The notes under the pieces: model-generated
Seen by the model: the letters and a program-made list of their open reading frames with translations, nothing else
What the model was told of the DNA's origin: nothing
The model's database searches: none
Assembly: GCF_004208515.1 (NCBI RefSeq)
Contig: NZ_SGIM01000008.1
Span: forward strand, 62,001 to 126,000
Length of the DNA stretch: 64,000 nt
Direction: 5' to 3'
From: Acinetobacter halotolerans
GTDB taxonomy: Bacteria; Pseudomonadota; Gammaproteobacteria; Pseudomonadales; Moraxellaceae
In this document: positions 26,120 through 34,642 of the stretch, one piece after another
Numbering within the stretch: position 1 is the stretch's first letter
Layout of the letters: every line of letters begins with the position of its first letter
Translations under genes and position numbers: made by a program

Positions 26120-27502
26120 TTAGTATTTATAAGCGTCAGCTTTGAAAGGGCCTTCGACTGGAACACCAAGATAATCCGCTTGTACTTGAGTCAGTTGTGT
26201 TAACACACCACCAAAACCAACAACCATTGCCGCAGCAACTTCCTCATCTAATTTCTTAGGAAGCACTTCTACACGAATAGCTGCTTGCTTTTGATCAGCA
26301 GGTAGATCTGCAAATTTCTCAGCAAATAAATGCATTTGACCTAATACTTGGTTTGCGAAAGAACCATCCATTACGCGTGAAGGATGACCTGTTGCATTGC
26401 CTAGGTTAACCAAACGACCTTCAGAAAGAAGGATCAAGTAGTTGTTTTCATCTTCTGAACGATATACTTGGTGTACTTGTGGCTTCACTTCAACCCACTT
26501 GTAACCACGTAAATACGCTGTATCAATTTCAGTATCAAAGTGACCGATGTTACAAACGACTGCACCTGCTTTTAAGCTATCGAGCATTGCAGAATCACAA
26601 ACATGGTAGTTACCTGTTGTGGTCACAACGAGATCAGTGTTTGCGAGCAAATCGTGGTTAATGTCTTCTTTTTTACCTGTTTGTACGCCATTTTTGTATG
26701 GAGAAACGACTTCGTAACCATCCATGCATGCTTGCATCGCACAGATTGGATCAACTTCAGTAACGCGAACGATCATGCCTTCTTGACGTAAAGATTGCGC
26801 TGAGCCTTTACCTACGTCACCGTAGCCAATCACAAGGGCACGACGACCAGAAAGTAACATGTCGGTACCACGTTTGATTGCATCATTTAATGAATGACGG
26901 CAACCATATTTGTTATCGTTTTTAGATTTAGTGATCGAGTCATTCACGTTGATCGCTGGAACTTTAAGTGAACCATCTTTCCACATTTCTAAAAGACGTT
27001 GAACACCTGTGGTTGTTTCTTCAGTAATCCCGTGAATACCCTCTAAAAGTGCAGGATATTTTTCATGAACAAGTGCAGTTAAGTCACCACCATCGTCCAA
27101 GATCATGTTGGCTGCCCATGGTTGTCCATTGACATTGATTTGTTGTTCTAAACACCAAACATATTCTTCTTCAGTTTCACCTTTCCAAGCGAATACAGGA
27201 ATACCACGTGCAGCAATCGCAGCAGCAGCGTGATCTTGAGTTGAGAAAATGTTACATGAAGTCCAGCGCACTTCAGCGCCTAATTCGATTAATGTTTCAA
27301 TTAAAACGGCAGTTTGGATTGTCATATGAATACAACCCAAGATTTTTGCACCTGCAAGCGGTTTAGCCGCTGCATAACGCTTACGTAAGCCAATCAAAGC
27401 TGGCATTTCAGCTTCAGCAAGTTTGATTTCTTTACGGCCGTAGTCAGCAAGGGAAATATCGGCAACTTTATAATCTGTAAATGAAGCATTCACCGCGTTC
27501 AT
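26120..27502 (-). CDS. ahcY: S-adenosylhomocysteine hydrolase
   Basis: Splits S-adenosylhomocysteine into homocysteine and adenosine with bound NAD. 460 residues. Seen in order: [50 protein letters not shown] (catalytic Lys and Asp), the NAD fold [15 protein letters not shown], and the C-terminal FKADAYKY tail whose Lys/Tyr contacts NAD of the partner subunit. The start ATG at 27502 has AGGAG upstream. It heads the ahcY-metF-rsmE operon behind an SAH riboswitch. Confidence 0.98.
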   Translation of the reverse strand: MNAVNASFTDYKVADISLADYGRKEIKLAEAEMPALIGLRKRYAAAKPLAGAKILGCIHMTIQTAVLIETLIELGAEVRWTSCNIFSTQDHAAAAIAARGIPVFAWKGETEEEYVWCLEQQINVNGQPWAANMILDDGGDLTALVHEKYPALLEGIHGITEETTTGVQRLLEMWKDGSLKVPAINVNDSITKSKNDNKYGCRHSLNDAIKRGTDMLLSGRRALVIGYGDVGKGSAQSLRQEGMIVRVTEVDPICAMQACMDGYEVVSPYKNGVQTGKKEDINHDLLANTDLVVTTTGNYHVCDSAMLDSLKAGAVVCNIGHFDTEIDTAYLRGYKWVEVKPQVHQVYRSEDENNYLILLSEGRLVNLGNATGHPSRVMDGSFANQVLGQMHLFAEKFADLPADQKQAAIRVEVLPKKLDEEVAAAMVVGFGGVLTQLTQVQADYLGVPVEGPFKADAYKY

Positions 27503-27540
27503 CAGGATCTCCTAGAAAAAATAGTATGGATCATTTTGTT

Positions 27541-27634
27541 CGCGGATGCCGTTGTCTTGGAAGCATTGCTTCTTACGCCGAGCCTAGCAAATTGATCTTT
27601 AGTACCGATCAATTGTCGCAGCATCCCTCGACTT
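27541..27634 (-). promoter_or_regulatory. SAH riboswitch
   Basis: On the minus strand the leader contains TCGAGGGATGCTGCGAC, then a variable hairpin (TTGATC/GATCAA), then GCTAGGCTCGGCG, a second hairpin (GAAGCAATGCTTC) and AACGGCATCCGCG. These conserved blocks, their order and the GGATGC/GCATCC pseudoknot-type pairing are those of the S-adenosylhomocysteine riboswitch class known upstream of ahcY in proteobacteria. Binding of SAH in that class turns expression on. It ends 38 bases before the ahcY ATG. Confidence 0.88.
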
Positions 27635-27641
27635 GGGCATT

Positions 27642-27670
27642 ATCATACTTGGAAATCGGTCGAGTTCCAA
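27642..27670 (-). promoter_or_regulatory. Sigma70 promoter of ahcY
   Basis: TTGGAA (-35) and TATGAT (-10) on the minus strand with a 17-base spacer. The predicted start falls just before the riboswitch aptamer. Confidence 0.6.
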
Positions 27671-27794
27671 TGAAATTTTGTGTGAGACAGTGAGAAAATG
27701 AGGGAATAAATAGGGGTAAATATATTGGTGAGATTGTATATGAATACTTTAGGGTTCCATCTCCATTTGAAACCCTAAATTTTTAAACCTAACA

Positions 27795-28001
27795 TTATGC
27801 TTTCAAATGATCTTCAAACTCTTCACCAAGCTGCATTGCTAAAGAATTTCCAGATAAATCACAAGTCACCAAGCCATATTCTTTTTTAAAACTAAACGTG
27901 AACCCCCGGTTATCTGTCAGATTTTTAACCGAATACCCCAACTTTTCCAACCAAATACGAAAAGCCAATAAATTTTTTGCTTTAACAACTCTGTTTTTCA
28001 T
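27795..28001 (-). CDS. Small protein, unknown
   Basis: 68 residues with a strong ribosome site (AAGGAG, then ATG). The protein is mixed charge with a basic N terminus (MKNRVVKAKN), FRIWLEKLGYSV, a beta-like stretch RGFTFSFKKEYGLVTCDLS and an acidic end EEFEDHL. No membrane helix and no family recognised. The 300 bases upstream (28002-28230) are very AT-rich and hold its promoter but no other visible feature. Confidence 0.6.
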   Translation of the reverse strand: MKNRVVKAKNLLAFRIWLEKLGYSVKNLTDNRGFTFSFKKEYGLVTCDLSGNSLAMQLGEEFEDHLKA

Positions 28002-28230
28002 AGCCGAACTCCTTGTGAACCTGTATTCATTAATAAGGGTTGCTTAATTTTTTTTAAAGGGGGATTGCTTAGATTTATTTTGCTGCATGTAAATAATGTA
28101 AAAATAGAGTAATTTTAAAGTGATAAATTTTTTCTCTAGTTTTCTTATGTTGCTGTATTATATTGTAAAAAATATATTTGTGTATTTGAGTAAGTCCTTT
28201 TAAGCTAAAAAATAATTTAATTGTAAATGT

Positions 28231-28286
28231 AAAAAATGATTTCATTTTCCCACTTAGTTGAATATAGGAAATGAAATCATTTTTTG
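28231..28286 (-). terminator. gloB terminator
   Basis: Long inverted repeat AAAAAATGATTTCATTT.CC with GGAAATGAAATCATTTTTT, one bulge, AT-rich. T runs on both strands allow bidirectional use. Confidence 0.75.
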
Positions 28287-28300
28287 TTTGAGTGAGTTGG

Positions 28301-29032
28301 TTAAAACTGGTCCTTTAGGCTGCGAATTCGAGCAAAATCCTCGGCACTTTCAGTGCGGAGAAAAGGGTTGGTTTGAAGCTCTAATTCAATACTGCTGGGT
28401 AACGTTATTTGTTCCGCTTCTCTTAAGATTTTGACTTTTTTTAGGCGCTCTTGCAGTGCAACATTGTTTGGCTCAATCGTTAAAGCAAATTCAGCATTTG
28501 CGAGCGTGTATTCATGTGTGCAATAGACTTTGGTTTGGATGGGCAACGCAGCCAGACGATTTAAGGAGTGATACATTTGTTCGGCTGTTCCCTCGAACAA
28601 ACGTCCACAACCCATTGCAAATAGCGTATCACCACAGAATAAGCTATCAATCTCTTCAATAAAATAAACGATATGACCTAAGGTATGCCCAGGTGTTGCA
28701 ATGATTTCAATTTTTAAGTCATTGAAATGAAAATGATCATTGTGTTGCAGTGGATCTGAAATATAAGCAATTTTACTCAACTCTTCACGCGGTCCATATA
28801 CTGAAAGATTCTGGTCTGCTAATAAGTCTGGGACACCACCCGTATGGTCAGGGTGCCAATGAGTGAGCCAAATTTGTTTGAGTTGTAATTGATGTTGTTC
28901 GCAGAAATCAGTGACTAAACTGGCTTCAGTGGGATCAACAGCAATAACTTCATTTGAGCGAGTATCTTCCAATAACCAGATATAGTTTTTTAAGGCATTT
29001 TTTACGTCAATGACATGAATCTTATAATGCAT
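28301..29032 (-). CDS. gloB: Hydroxyacylglutathione hydrolase (glyoxalase II)
   Basis: Hydrolyses S-lactoylglutathione to lactate and glutathione, the second step of methylglyoxal detoxification. 243 residues. Metallo-beta-lactamase fold with THWHPDH at residues 57-63 (His58, His60, Asp62, His63), TPGHTLGH, GDTLFAMGCGRLFEG and CTHEYT. The usual second His of THHHxDH is Trp59 here, which is not a metal ligand. The C-terminal residues contain the RTESAEDFARIR helix of the family. No glyoxalase I gene is adjacent. Confidence 0.93.
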   Translation of the reverse strand: MHYKIHVIDVKNALKNYIWLLEDTRSNEVIAVDPTEASLVTDFCEQHQLQLKQIWLTHWHPDHTGGVPDLLADQNLSVYGPREELSKIAYISDPLQHNDHFHFNDLKIEIIATPGHTLGHIVYFIEEIDSLFCGDTLFAMGCGRLFEGTAEQMYHSLNRLAALPIQTKVYCTHEYTLANAEFALTIEPNNVALQERLKKVKILREAEQITLPSSIELELQTNPFLRTESAEDFARIRSLKDQF

Positions 29033-29472
29033 AGCCGATTCCTAAATCTTGTTGTCGTACGGTTATGATGCTGTTGCTGACAACCGCTTTTGAGGATTCC
29101 TAGTGTAAGTGTAAATAGCTAAGAGTGCAAAACTCCTGCTGCTGACTATCGATGAAACATGACTATTTAGGACAGATTTTGACAGCTTAAATCAAAGCAT
29201 TTTTTTATCGTTGACAATAAAGCTATTTTCCATAAAGATGAAAGAAAAATTTTCATAAGTTAATGGTTTATAATGTTTTTATTAGCTGTGAACAATGAAT
29301 AGCTTACATCCTGAAAAAGATAGGGGATAACTCGACTGTTGGTAGAATGCTAACTCAGGGGTGAGAGAAGAACTATTAGGGTGTCGTATTTTAAAATGAT
29401 AAATCCTTGTAAATAAATATAATTTACTGAAATCAAAGCGGAAACAAATTACAAAAAGATAGAGAGGGAATT
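29033..29472. other. Intergenic region with divergent promoters
   Basis: 440 bases between gloB (minus) and the unknown gene at 29473 (plus). A good -35 TTGACA (29211-29216) points right with a poor -10 (AAAGAT near 29234), about 230 bases before the gene. I see no strong hairpin, repeat or small gene. Confidence 0.4.
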
Positions 29473-30456
29473 ATGTCAGATTTAGTTGATCATGAAGTGG
29501 TCGTTATATTTAAGCAACATCTGTATCCGCTATCTACCAAACTCACAGAAATGCTCAACGAGCATTTTAGTCATCAAACCGAGCGACGGGGTTGTGGATA
29601 TACCCAAGCGACACGTGTGATTGCAGAGTTTGTTTCGCAAGCGCGAGATGCATTTGGTTTTCAGGATTTACGTATCTTTGATGATTATGACACCAAAGGA
29701 CTCAAGAACATTCTCAACCAAAGTTCATCTTATGGTCTGGAATTAACAACATGGCGAAACCTAGATACGAACGCTGGGGTGCAACACTGTTTACAGCATC
29801 TCAATGTGCAAGAAACTTTTGCCCAAAATTTACAACAAGAAGTCGATTTTCAAACGAAGCTTAGAACAATCCACCATTATGCAGAGCTTGAAGAAAGTGT
29901 GCTGATCTGCCAGTTACTCGCCGATATTATTCTTCCTCAAAGTGTCAAAAAAGGCATGATTGAATGCAATGCTTTGTTAGAAAAGCCAAAGGTGGGTTCG
30001 TGTCCGATGGCCGAAAAGTTTTTTCTTCGAATCGCACATCATCGGTTGCTTAGACAAGGCGAGATTAATATTTTTGTGGATGAAAACGAACAACCAATTA
30101 TGATGGAAAAAATGAATATGGGAGACAATCATTCCTGTATTAGCCTTGTTCCACTATTGATGAATGGTGTCCGTTTACCTGCAGGAAGTCTTTTTTCTGC
30201 ACATTACGAAATTGAGCAACTAGAAAAGCATCAGAATAAACACTATAAAGGATATGTCATTCCTATTTCAGCCATCAATGGTTTTTGGTTTTTAAGATTA
30301 ACCACTTTAGCAGTCTCCCCAAAAAATCGTGCTCGCGCATTTGGCTATCATTTTAAGCAACAGGTCGACAATGGATTATTTAGACCTGATATAACCGAAT
30401 TGAGTCAGTTGATGGACATAGCACAAGATCAAATCTCTGTAGGACATCCATGCTAA
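29473..30456 (+). CDS. Unknown soluble protein, translationally coupled to an HDAC-like gene
   Basis: 327 residues, no signal peptide or membrane helix. I do not recognise a family. It has an N-terminal helical part (VIFKQHLYPLSTKLTEMLNE), an ARDAFGFQDLRIFDDYDTK segment near 60-75, many Cys and His residues (for example RRGCGYTQ, VGSCPMAEKFF, IAHHRLLRQG) and a C-terminal VSPKNRARAFGYHFKQ near residue 290. The stop overlaps the start of the next gene by 7 bases, so the two are co-translated and probably work together. The ATG follows an AGAGAGGGAA ribosome site. It might be a partner or regulator of the deacetylase-like enzyme; that is inference. Confidence 0.8.
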   Translation: MSDLVDHEVVVIFKQHLYPLSTKLTEMLNEHFSHQTERRGCGYTQATRVIAEFVSQARDAFGFQDLRIFDDYDTKGLKNILNQSSSYGLELTTWRNLDTNAGVQHCLQHLNVQETFAQNLQQEVDFQTKLRTIHHYAELEESVLICQLLADIILPQSVKKGMIECNALLEKPKVGSCPMAEKFFLRIAHHRLLRQGEINIFVDENEQPIMMEKMNMGDNHSCISLVPLLMNGVRLPAGSLFSAHYEIEQLEKHQNKHYKGYVIPISAINGFWFLRLTTLAVSPKNRARAFGYHFKQQVDNGLFRPDITELSQLMDIAQDQISVGHPC

Positions 30457-31316
30457 AAGCTTGTTATTCTCCACGCTATTATGCGCACACGCATACTAAT
30501 AGCATGGAAAAACTCACCGCCGTTGCGGATGTTTTACATACCTGCCAAATGGTGGAGTTGATTGACCCAGGCTTAATTGATATCGAAATTCTTAAAAAAT
30601 TACATAATCCCCAATACGTTGAGGCTTTTCTTTCAGGTGAATCAGCATTCGCAACTATTCAGGGTTTTAAACCGTGGAGTGCACAATTTCGCGATGCAGT
30701 TTTGTCGGTGCAAGCAGGGCAATTGGTTGGTGCTGAAATTGCTTTTAAAGAGGGTGTCGCTGCTAATATTGCACAAGGATTTCATCATGCAAGTTATGAG
30801 TCTGGTGCTGCGTATTGTACCTTCAATGGATTGGCTCTAGTCGCAAAACAATATCCTGAAAAACGGATCTTTGTTTTAGATTGTGATCAACATGGTGGAG
30901 ATGGTACTGCGGCTTTTACGCATCGCATGACCAACTTGATTAACTTTGGAATCTTTGGTGTTCGTTTTGGTTGTAAGGCCAGTGAGCGTAGTTTAACGCG
31001 CTATATTCACCCCAAACACGGTAACTTCGATCTGTATCGAGAAGCGCTTCTAGAGGCATTTCAATATGCTTCACGTTGGGGGACGGATTTAATTGTTTAT
31101 CAAGCGGGTATGGATTGTCACCAAAATGATCGTTATGGATCAAAATGGTTTAGTACGGAGCTGTTATTTGAACGAGATCGTTTAGTTTTTGAGATGGCAA
31201 AGAAAATGAATATTCCATTGCTCTTTGTTTTGGCTGGCGGATATCAACCCTTACCTGATCTCGTTCCTTTACATGTCAATACGTTCAAGGCTGCGAATGA
31301 AATCTATTTTCCATAG
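30450..31316 (+). CDS. Histone deacetylase-like zinc amidohydrolase
   Basis: 288 residues with the arginase/HDAC fold. Catalytic elements are visible: GFHHAS (His112-His113), DCDQHGGDGT with zinc ligands Asp146 and His148, QAGMDCHQND with the third ligand Asp222, and LAGGYQ with the transition-state Tyr265. The N-terminal loop reads HTHTNSMEKL rather than the common HPE-R-L. Bacterial members remove acetyl groups from polyamines, acetoin-related substrates or protein lysines; which applies here cannot be told. It overlaps the preceding unknown gene by 7 bases, and a terminator follows. Confidence 0.9.
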   Translation: MLKACYSPRYYAHTHTNSMEKLTAVADVLHTCQMVELIDPGLIDIEILKKLHNPQYVEAFLSGESAFATIQGFKPWSAQFRDAVLSVQAGQLVGAEIAFKEGVAANIAQGFHHASYESGAAYCTFNGLALVAKQYPEKRIFVLDCDQHGGDGTAAFTHRMTNLINFGIFGVRFGCKASERSLTRYIHPKHGNFDLYREALLEAFQYASRWGTDLIVYQAGMDCHQNDRYGSKWFSTELLFERDRLVFEMAKKMNIPLLFVLAGGYQPLPDLVPLHVNTFKAANEIYFP

Positions 31317-31330
31317 AAAACGACCAAAAT

Positions 31331-31364
31331 AAAAAAAAGCTCTCAAATTGAGAGCTTTAAAATT
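31331..31364. terminator. Bidirectional terminator between the HDAC-like gene and metI
   Basis: AAAGCTCTCAA/TTGAGAGCTTT with A8 on the left and TTTAAAATTT on the right. It is positioned to end both convergent transcripts. Confidence 0.88.
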
Positions 31365-31371
31365 TAGGGGG

Positions 31372-32067
31372 TTAGCGTAATTTTGCTAACCAATCACCTA
31401 AGGTTTGAACGAATTGAACCAAGAGTAATAAAACGATTACGGTCAATATGACCACACTGCTATCAAAACGTTGATAGCCATATGAAATTGCGAGATCACC
31501 AATTCCACCTGCACCTACTGCTCCAGCCATCGCAGTTGCACCAATCAAACTAATCGTTCCGGTTGTTAAATTGAGTGTAAGCGAACTGCGTGCTTCAGGA
31601 ACAATGAACTTAAATACGATTTGCCAAGGTGTTGCGCCCATAGCTTGCGCTGACTCAATGATTCCTTCGTTTACCTCAAGTAATGAGGTTTCAATCAAAC
31701 GCCCTAAATACGGACCAACATAAATCGTGAGAGGAACAATAGCAGCCCACGTTCCGATTGATGTTCCAACGAGGAATTTAGTAAAAGGAATAACGGCGAT
31801 CAGTAAAATGATGAAAGGAATTGAGCGTAACGCGTTGACGATTGGGTTGAGGAAATAATAAATTGCACGATTTTGTAAGATACCACCCGTACGAGTCACC
31901 ACCAAAGTGATGCCTTGGATGAAGCCCCAAATACAACCAAAAAGCAGTGAAAAGAATACCATTTGCAAGGTTTCTTGCAAGGCTGTCACAAATTGGTCCA
32001 TTGACAACGAACTTTGCCAAAAAGGCGCAGTGATTTCAGTTAGCCAGTGTACGATGAAATCTCTCAT
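31372..32067 (-). CDS. metI: D/L-methionine ABC transporter, permease
   Basis: 231 residues with about five membrane helices. The permease coupling loop EGIIESAQAMGATPWQIVFKFIVPEA (EAA motif, residues 145-170) contacts MetN. ITLVVTRTGGIL and LRSIPFIILL are typical of MetI. Its start overlaps the metN stop by four bases (ATGA), showing translational coupling. It is the last gene of metQNI. Confidence 0.96.
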   Translation of the reverse strand: MRDFIVHWLTEITAPFWQSSLSMDQFVTALQETLQMVFFSLLFGCIWGFIQGITLVVTRTGGILQNRAIYYFLNPIVNALRSIPFIILLIAVIPFTKFLVGTSIGTWAAIVPLTIYVGPYLGRLIETSLLEVNEGIIESAQAMGATPWQIVFKFIVPEARSSLTLNLTTGTISLIGATAMAGAVGAGGIGDLAISYGYQRFDSSVVILTVIVLLLLVQFVQTLGDWLAKLR

Positions 32068-33089
32068 TGGCTTACTCCTGACTGTTCAACTTTGACACCT
32101 TGCTGTTCTAGAAATTGGATCGCTTCTTGGATGACGTGTGGTTCTCCCAGCAGTTGAATAAACATTTGCCCAATCACCGTGCCATTGATTTCGGTCATGT
32201 TGGCAAAGAGAATATTTAAACTAATATCAAACTGTTTAATCACCGATTGAATCACAGTTTCTTGAGCTGATGTACCTAAGAATTGCAGGTTATAGATACT
32301 GTTGTGGTGCTGATGTTCAAGACTATTCAGAATATTGATTGGCAACTGTTGCTGCAAGACGGTTTGGATAAAGGTCTTAGTCGTTGGGTGTTGTGGTTGA
32401 CTAAAAATATCCAAGGTTGAGCCATTTTCAATCACGTGACCTGCTTCCATGACTGCAACATAATCACAAATAGATTCGATCACATCCATTTCATGGGTCA
32501 CCATCACAATGGTAATATTTTGTTCTTGGTTAATTTTTTTCAGTAATGCTAAAACCGACTTGGTGGTTTGAGGGTCTAAAGCCGAGGTTGCTTCATCGCA
32601 CAGTAAAATTTTAGGATGATTGGCAAGTGCTCGAGCAATCCCGACACGTTGTTTTTGTCCGCCTGAAAGTTCATCAGGGTAGGCATCTTTTTTATGTTTG
32701 AGGTCAATGAAATCAAGCAGCTCTGCTAAACGTTTTTCTCGCTCAGATTTACTATGGCCCAGCAATTTCAGCGGCATTTCGATATTTTCTGACACTGTTT
32801 TGCTTTGTAATAAATTGAAGTGCTGAAAAATCATGCCGATATTTGCACGTTCTTGACGAAGCGTACGCGCATCCATAGCAGTAAAGTCTTTTTGATGAAT
32901 AATCACTTGCCCTTGCGAAGGGCGCTCAAGCAAATTAATCATACGAATTAATGTACTTTTACCTGCACCACTATAACCAATAATGCCAAAAATACTGCCT
33001 TCTGGAATCTCTAAATTGATTTGATCCAGTGCATTAATGGTTTGGCCATTTAGCTGATAGTGTTTGGAAATATTTTTAAATTCGATCAT
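32064..33089 (-). CDS. metN: Methionine ABC transporter, ATP-binding protein
   Basis: 341 residues. Walker A GYSGAGKSTL (38-47), Q-loop MIFQHFNLLQ, signature LSGGQKQRVGIARAL, Walker B ILLCDEATSALD and switch His in VTHEMD. The C-terminal NIL domain (about 265-340) binds methionine and inhibits transport when internal methionine is high in the E. coli homologue. It lies between metQ and metI; a terminator-like hairpin precedes it. Confidence 0.97.
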   Translation of the reverse strand: MIEFKNISKHYQLNGQTINALDQINLEIPEGSIFGIIGYSGAGKSTLIRMINLLERPSQGQVIIHQKDFTAMDARTLRQERANIGMIFQHFNLLQSKTVSENIEMPLKLLGHSKSEREKRLAELLDFIDLKHKKDAYPDELSGGQKQRVGIARALANHPKILLCDEATSALDPQTTKSVLALLKKINQEQNITIVMVTHEMDVIESICDYVAVMEAGHVIENGSTLDIFSQPQHPTTKTFIQTVLQQQLPINILNSLEHQHHNSIYNLQFLGTSAQETVIQSVIKQFDISLNILFANMTEINGTVIGQMFIQLLGEPHVIQEAIQFLEQQGVKVEQSGVSQ

Positions 33090-33113
33090 ATCGTCAATAC
33101 TAAATTAAAAAGA

Positions 33114-33141
33114 AAAACAGGCAAAATCATTTGCCTGTTTT
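33114..33141 (-). terminator. Terminator-like hairpin between metQ and metN
   Basis: AAAACAGGCAAA (33114-33125) exactly complementary to 33130-33141, loop ATCA, U-rich on the minus strand. It lies 24 bases after metQ and 24 bases before metN. Partial termination would give more binding protein than transporter. Confidence 0.8.
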
Positions 33142-33164
33142 GTGGAGCGCCGGAGCGTAGTATA

Positions 33165-34040
33165 TTACGAATTCGCTTCTGTGAGATAGCTCGTAGGTTT
33201 GTTTACGTCAACCTTGGTACCATCAAAGTGCTCTTGTACATATTTTTTCACTGCTTCAGTATGATAAAGCGCACCAACTTTTTGTAGCACGGCATCATCT
33301 TTACGCGATTCAGCAGTTGCTAAAACATTCACATTTAGCTTAGTGCTTTGATCAACAGGTTCATAAAAGATTGCATCTTTAAGAACGTTCAAACCACCTT
33401 CCATCGCCAGCGTATTGCCTAATAAAATTGCATCAACTTCATCTTTTACACGTACTGCAGTCGCCATTTGAATTGGTTTAATCACGATCTTCTTCGTGTT
33501 TTCAATAATGTCTGCTGGCGTGCCTTTTACTGGATCAAAGTCAGCTTTCAACTTGATTAAGCCTGCGCTTTGTAAAAGTAATAATGCGCGAGATTCGTTT
33601 GCACCGTCGTTTGGAATAGCAATGGTTGCACCTTCAGCAAACTCTTCTACTTTCTTGACTTTGCTTGAGTAAATACCCATTGGTTCTAGATACGTCGTTG
33701 AAACAGGCGCAATCTTGTCTTTATTTGCCGCATTGAATGCAACAAGATAAGCGTAAGATTGGAATGCATTGAGATCAACTTCTTTATTCGCCACGGCAGT
33801 ATTCATCGCAACGTAATCAGTAAAGTTTTTAATTTCGAGTTTCAGGCCCGCGGCTTTTGTTTCAGGTAAGCTTGCAATATGACGCCAAATATCAGCATCT
33901 GAACCTGTAGAGGCGATGACAACAGTTTGTAATGCCGCTGCATCACCCTGTTGACCGTTAGATGTGGTGTCAGGTTGTTTACTGCATGCAGCAAGTAATA
34001 ACACCGAAACACTTAAAAAAAGACTAATCAGCTTTTTCAT
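33165..34040 (-). CDS. metQ: Methionine-binding lipoprotein
   Basis: 291 residues. Lipobox LAAC with Cys19 after the signal MKKLISLFLS. NlpA/MetQ family text: VVIASTGSDADIWRHIASL, FTDYVAMNTAVANKEVDLNAFQSYAYL, IPNDGANESRALLLLQSAGLI and VDAILLGNTLA. It delivers methionine to MetNI in the periplasm. It is the first gene of the operon, an order (Q-N-I) different from the metNIQ order of E. coli. Upstream palindromes may be operators. Confidence 0.96.
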   Translation of the reverse strand: MKKLISLFLSVSVLLLAACSKQPDTTSNGQQGDAAALQTVVIASTGSDADIWRHIASLPETKAAGLKLEIKNFTDYVAMNTAVANKEVDLNAFQSYAYLVAFNAANKDKIAPVSTTYLEPMGIYSSKVKKVEEFAEGATIAIPNDGANESRALLLLQSAGLIKLKADFDPVKGTPADIIENTKKIVIKPIQMATAVRVKDEVDAILLGNTLAMEGGLNVLKDAIFYEPVDQSTKLNVNVLATAESRKDDAVLQKVGALYHTEAVKKYVQEHFDGTKVDVNKPTSYLTEANS

Positions 34041-34197
34041 GTATAAATCCTAATCAAAATAATGTCCGGAAATCATTGCATTCCCGCATCAAAGTAATAG
34101 ATTGCTAAGTTATTCTTCGGCACTGCATTCAAATAATCATGTGAATAATTCTTAAAATACTCGCCAAAGTAAATTCCACAACATGAGAAAAATAGGT

Positions 34198-34211
34198 GAA
34201 CATTCATGTTC
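34198..34211. promoter_or_regulatory. Dyad GAACAT-TC-ATGTTC upstream of metQ
   Basis: Six-base perfect arms around a two-base centre, 158 bases before metQ. It also contains TGAACATTCA, which loosely recalls the TGAA...TTCA MetR half-site pattern. Operator function is inferred. Confidence 0.35.
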
Positions 34212-34235
34212 CAGTTTGCTATAGATAAATAGCAC

Positions 34236-34250
34236 AGTGAATCATTCACT
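34236..34250. promoter_or_regulatory. Perfect 15-bp palindrome AGTGAAT-C-ATTCACT upstream of metQ
   Basis: Seven-base perfect arms around a central C, 196 bases before metQ and 25 bases from the neighbouring dyad. Size and symmetry are those of a dimeric repressor or activator site; the factor is not known, though TGAATCATTCA fits a loose MetR-like TGAA-N-TTCA pattern. Confidence 0.4.
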
Positions 34251-34602
34251 TACTCTTGAAATTAAATTTGGATTTAGCTGTAACTCGTGTAGCTCAGTTT
34301 AATACTCTAATCATTTGAAAATAATAGAAAAGAGTAAAATCTGTCCATAAAAAGTACAGCTAAAAATTTCCCCAATCATAGCAATATTTTAGTTTAGGTT
34401 ATAGTGGAATAGCCAATACTGAAGGGTATAAATAACTGATTATTTAAGGAAATTGTGTACGAAGTAAATATAAATAGATGAAAGTTTTATAGATTTTTTA
34501 AATATTTGTTTAGATAATTCAATTGAATAATAAATATATATTTTTCTGAATGTGATATATGCATATTGAATAAGTAAATGATATTTGCGTAATTTCAGCA
34601 AT

Positions 34603-34628
34603 AAAAAACCTTCCGAAGAAGGTTCTTT
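34603..34628 (-). terminator. purD terminator
   Basis: AACCTTC/GAAGGTT with loop CGAA and A-rich left flank giving U residues on the minus strand, 15 bases after the stop. Confidence 0.85.
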
Positions 34629-34642
34629 AAGCTTGATATGGT

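Larger units (their letters stand above)
34041..34602. other. AT-rich intergenic region before metQ
   Basis: Some 560 bases. The metQ-proximal half holds two dyad sites listed separately. The other half (34260-34600) is very AT-rich and shows no gene, RNA or repeat that I can support. No S-box or SAM riboswitch elements are apparent. Confidence 0.5.
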
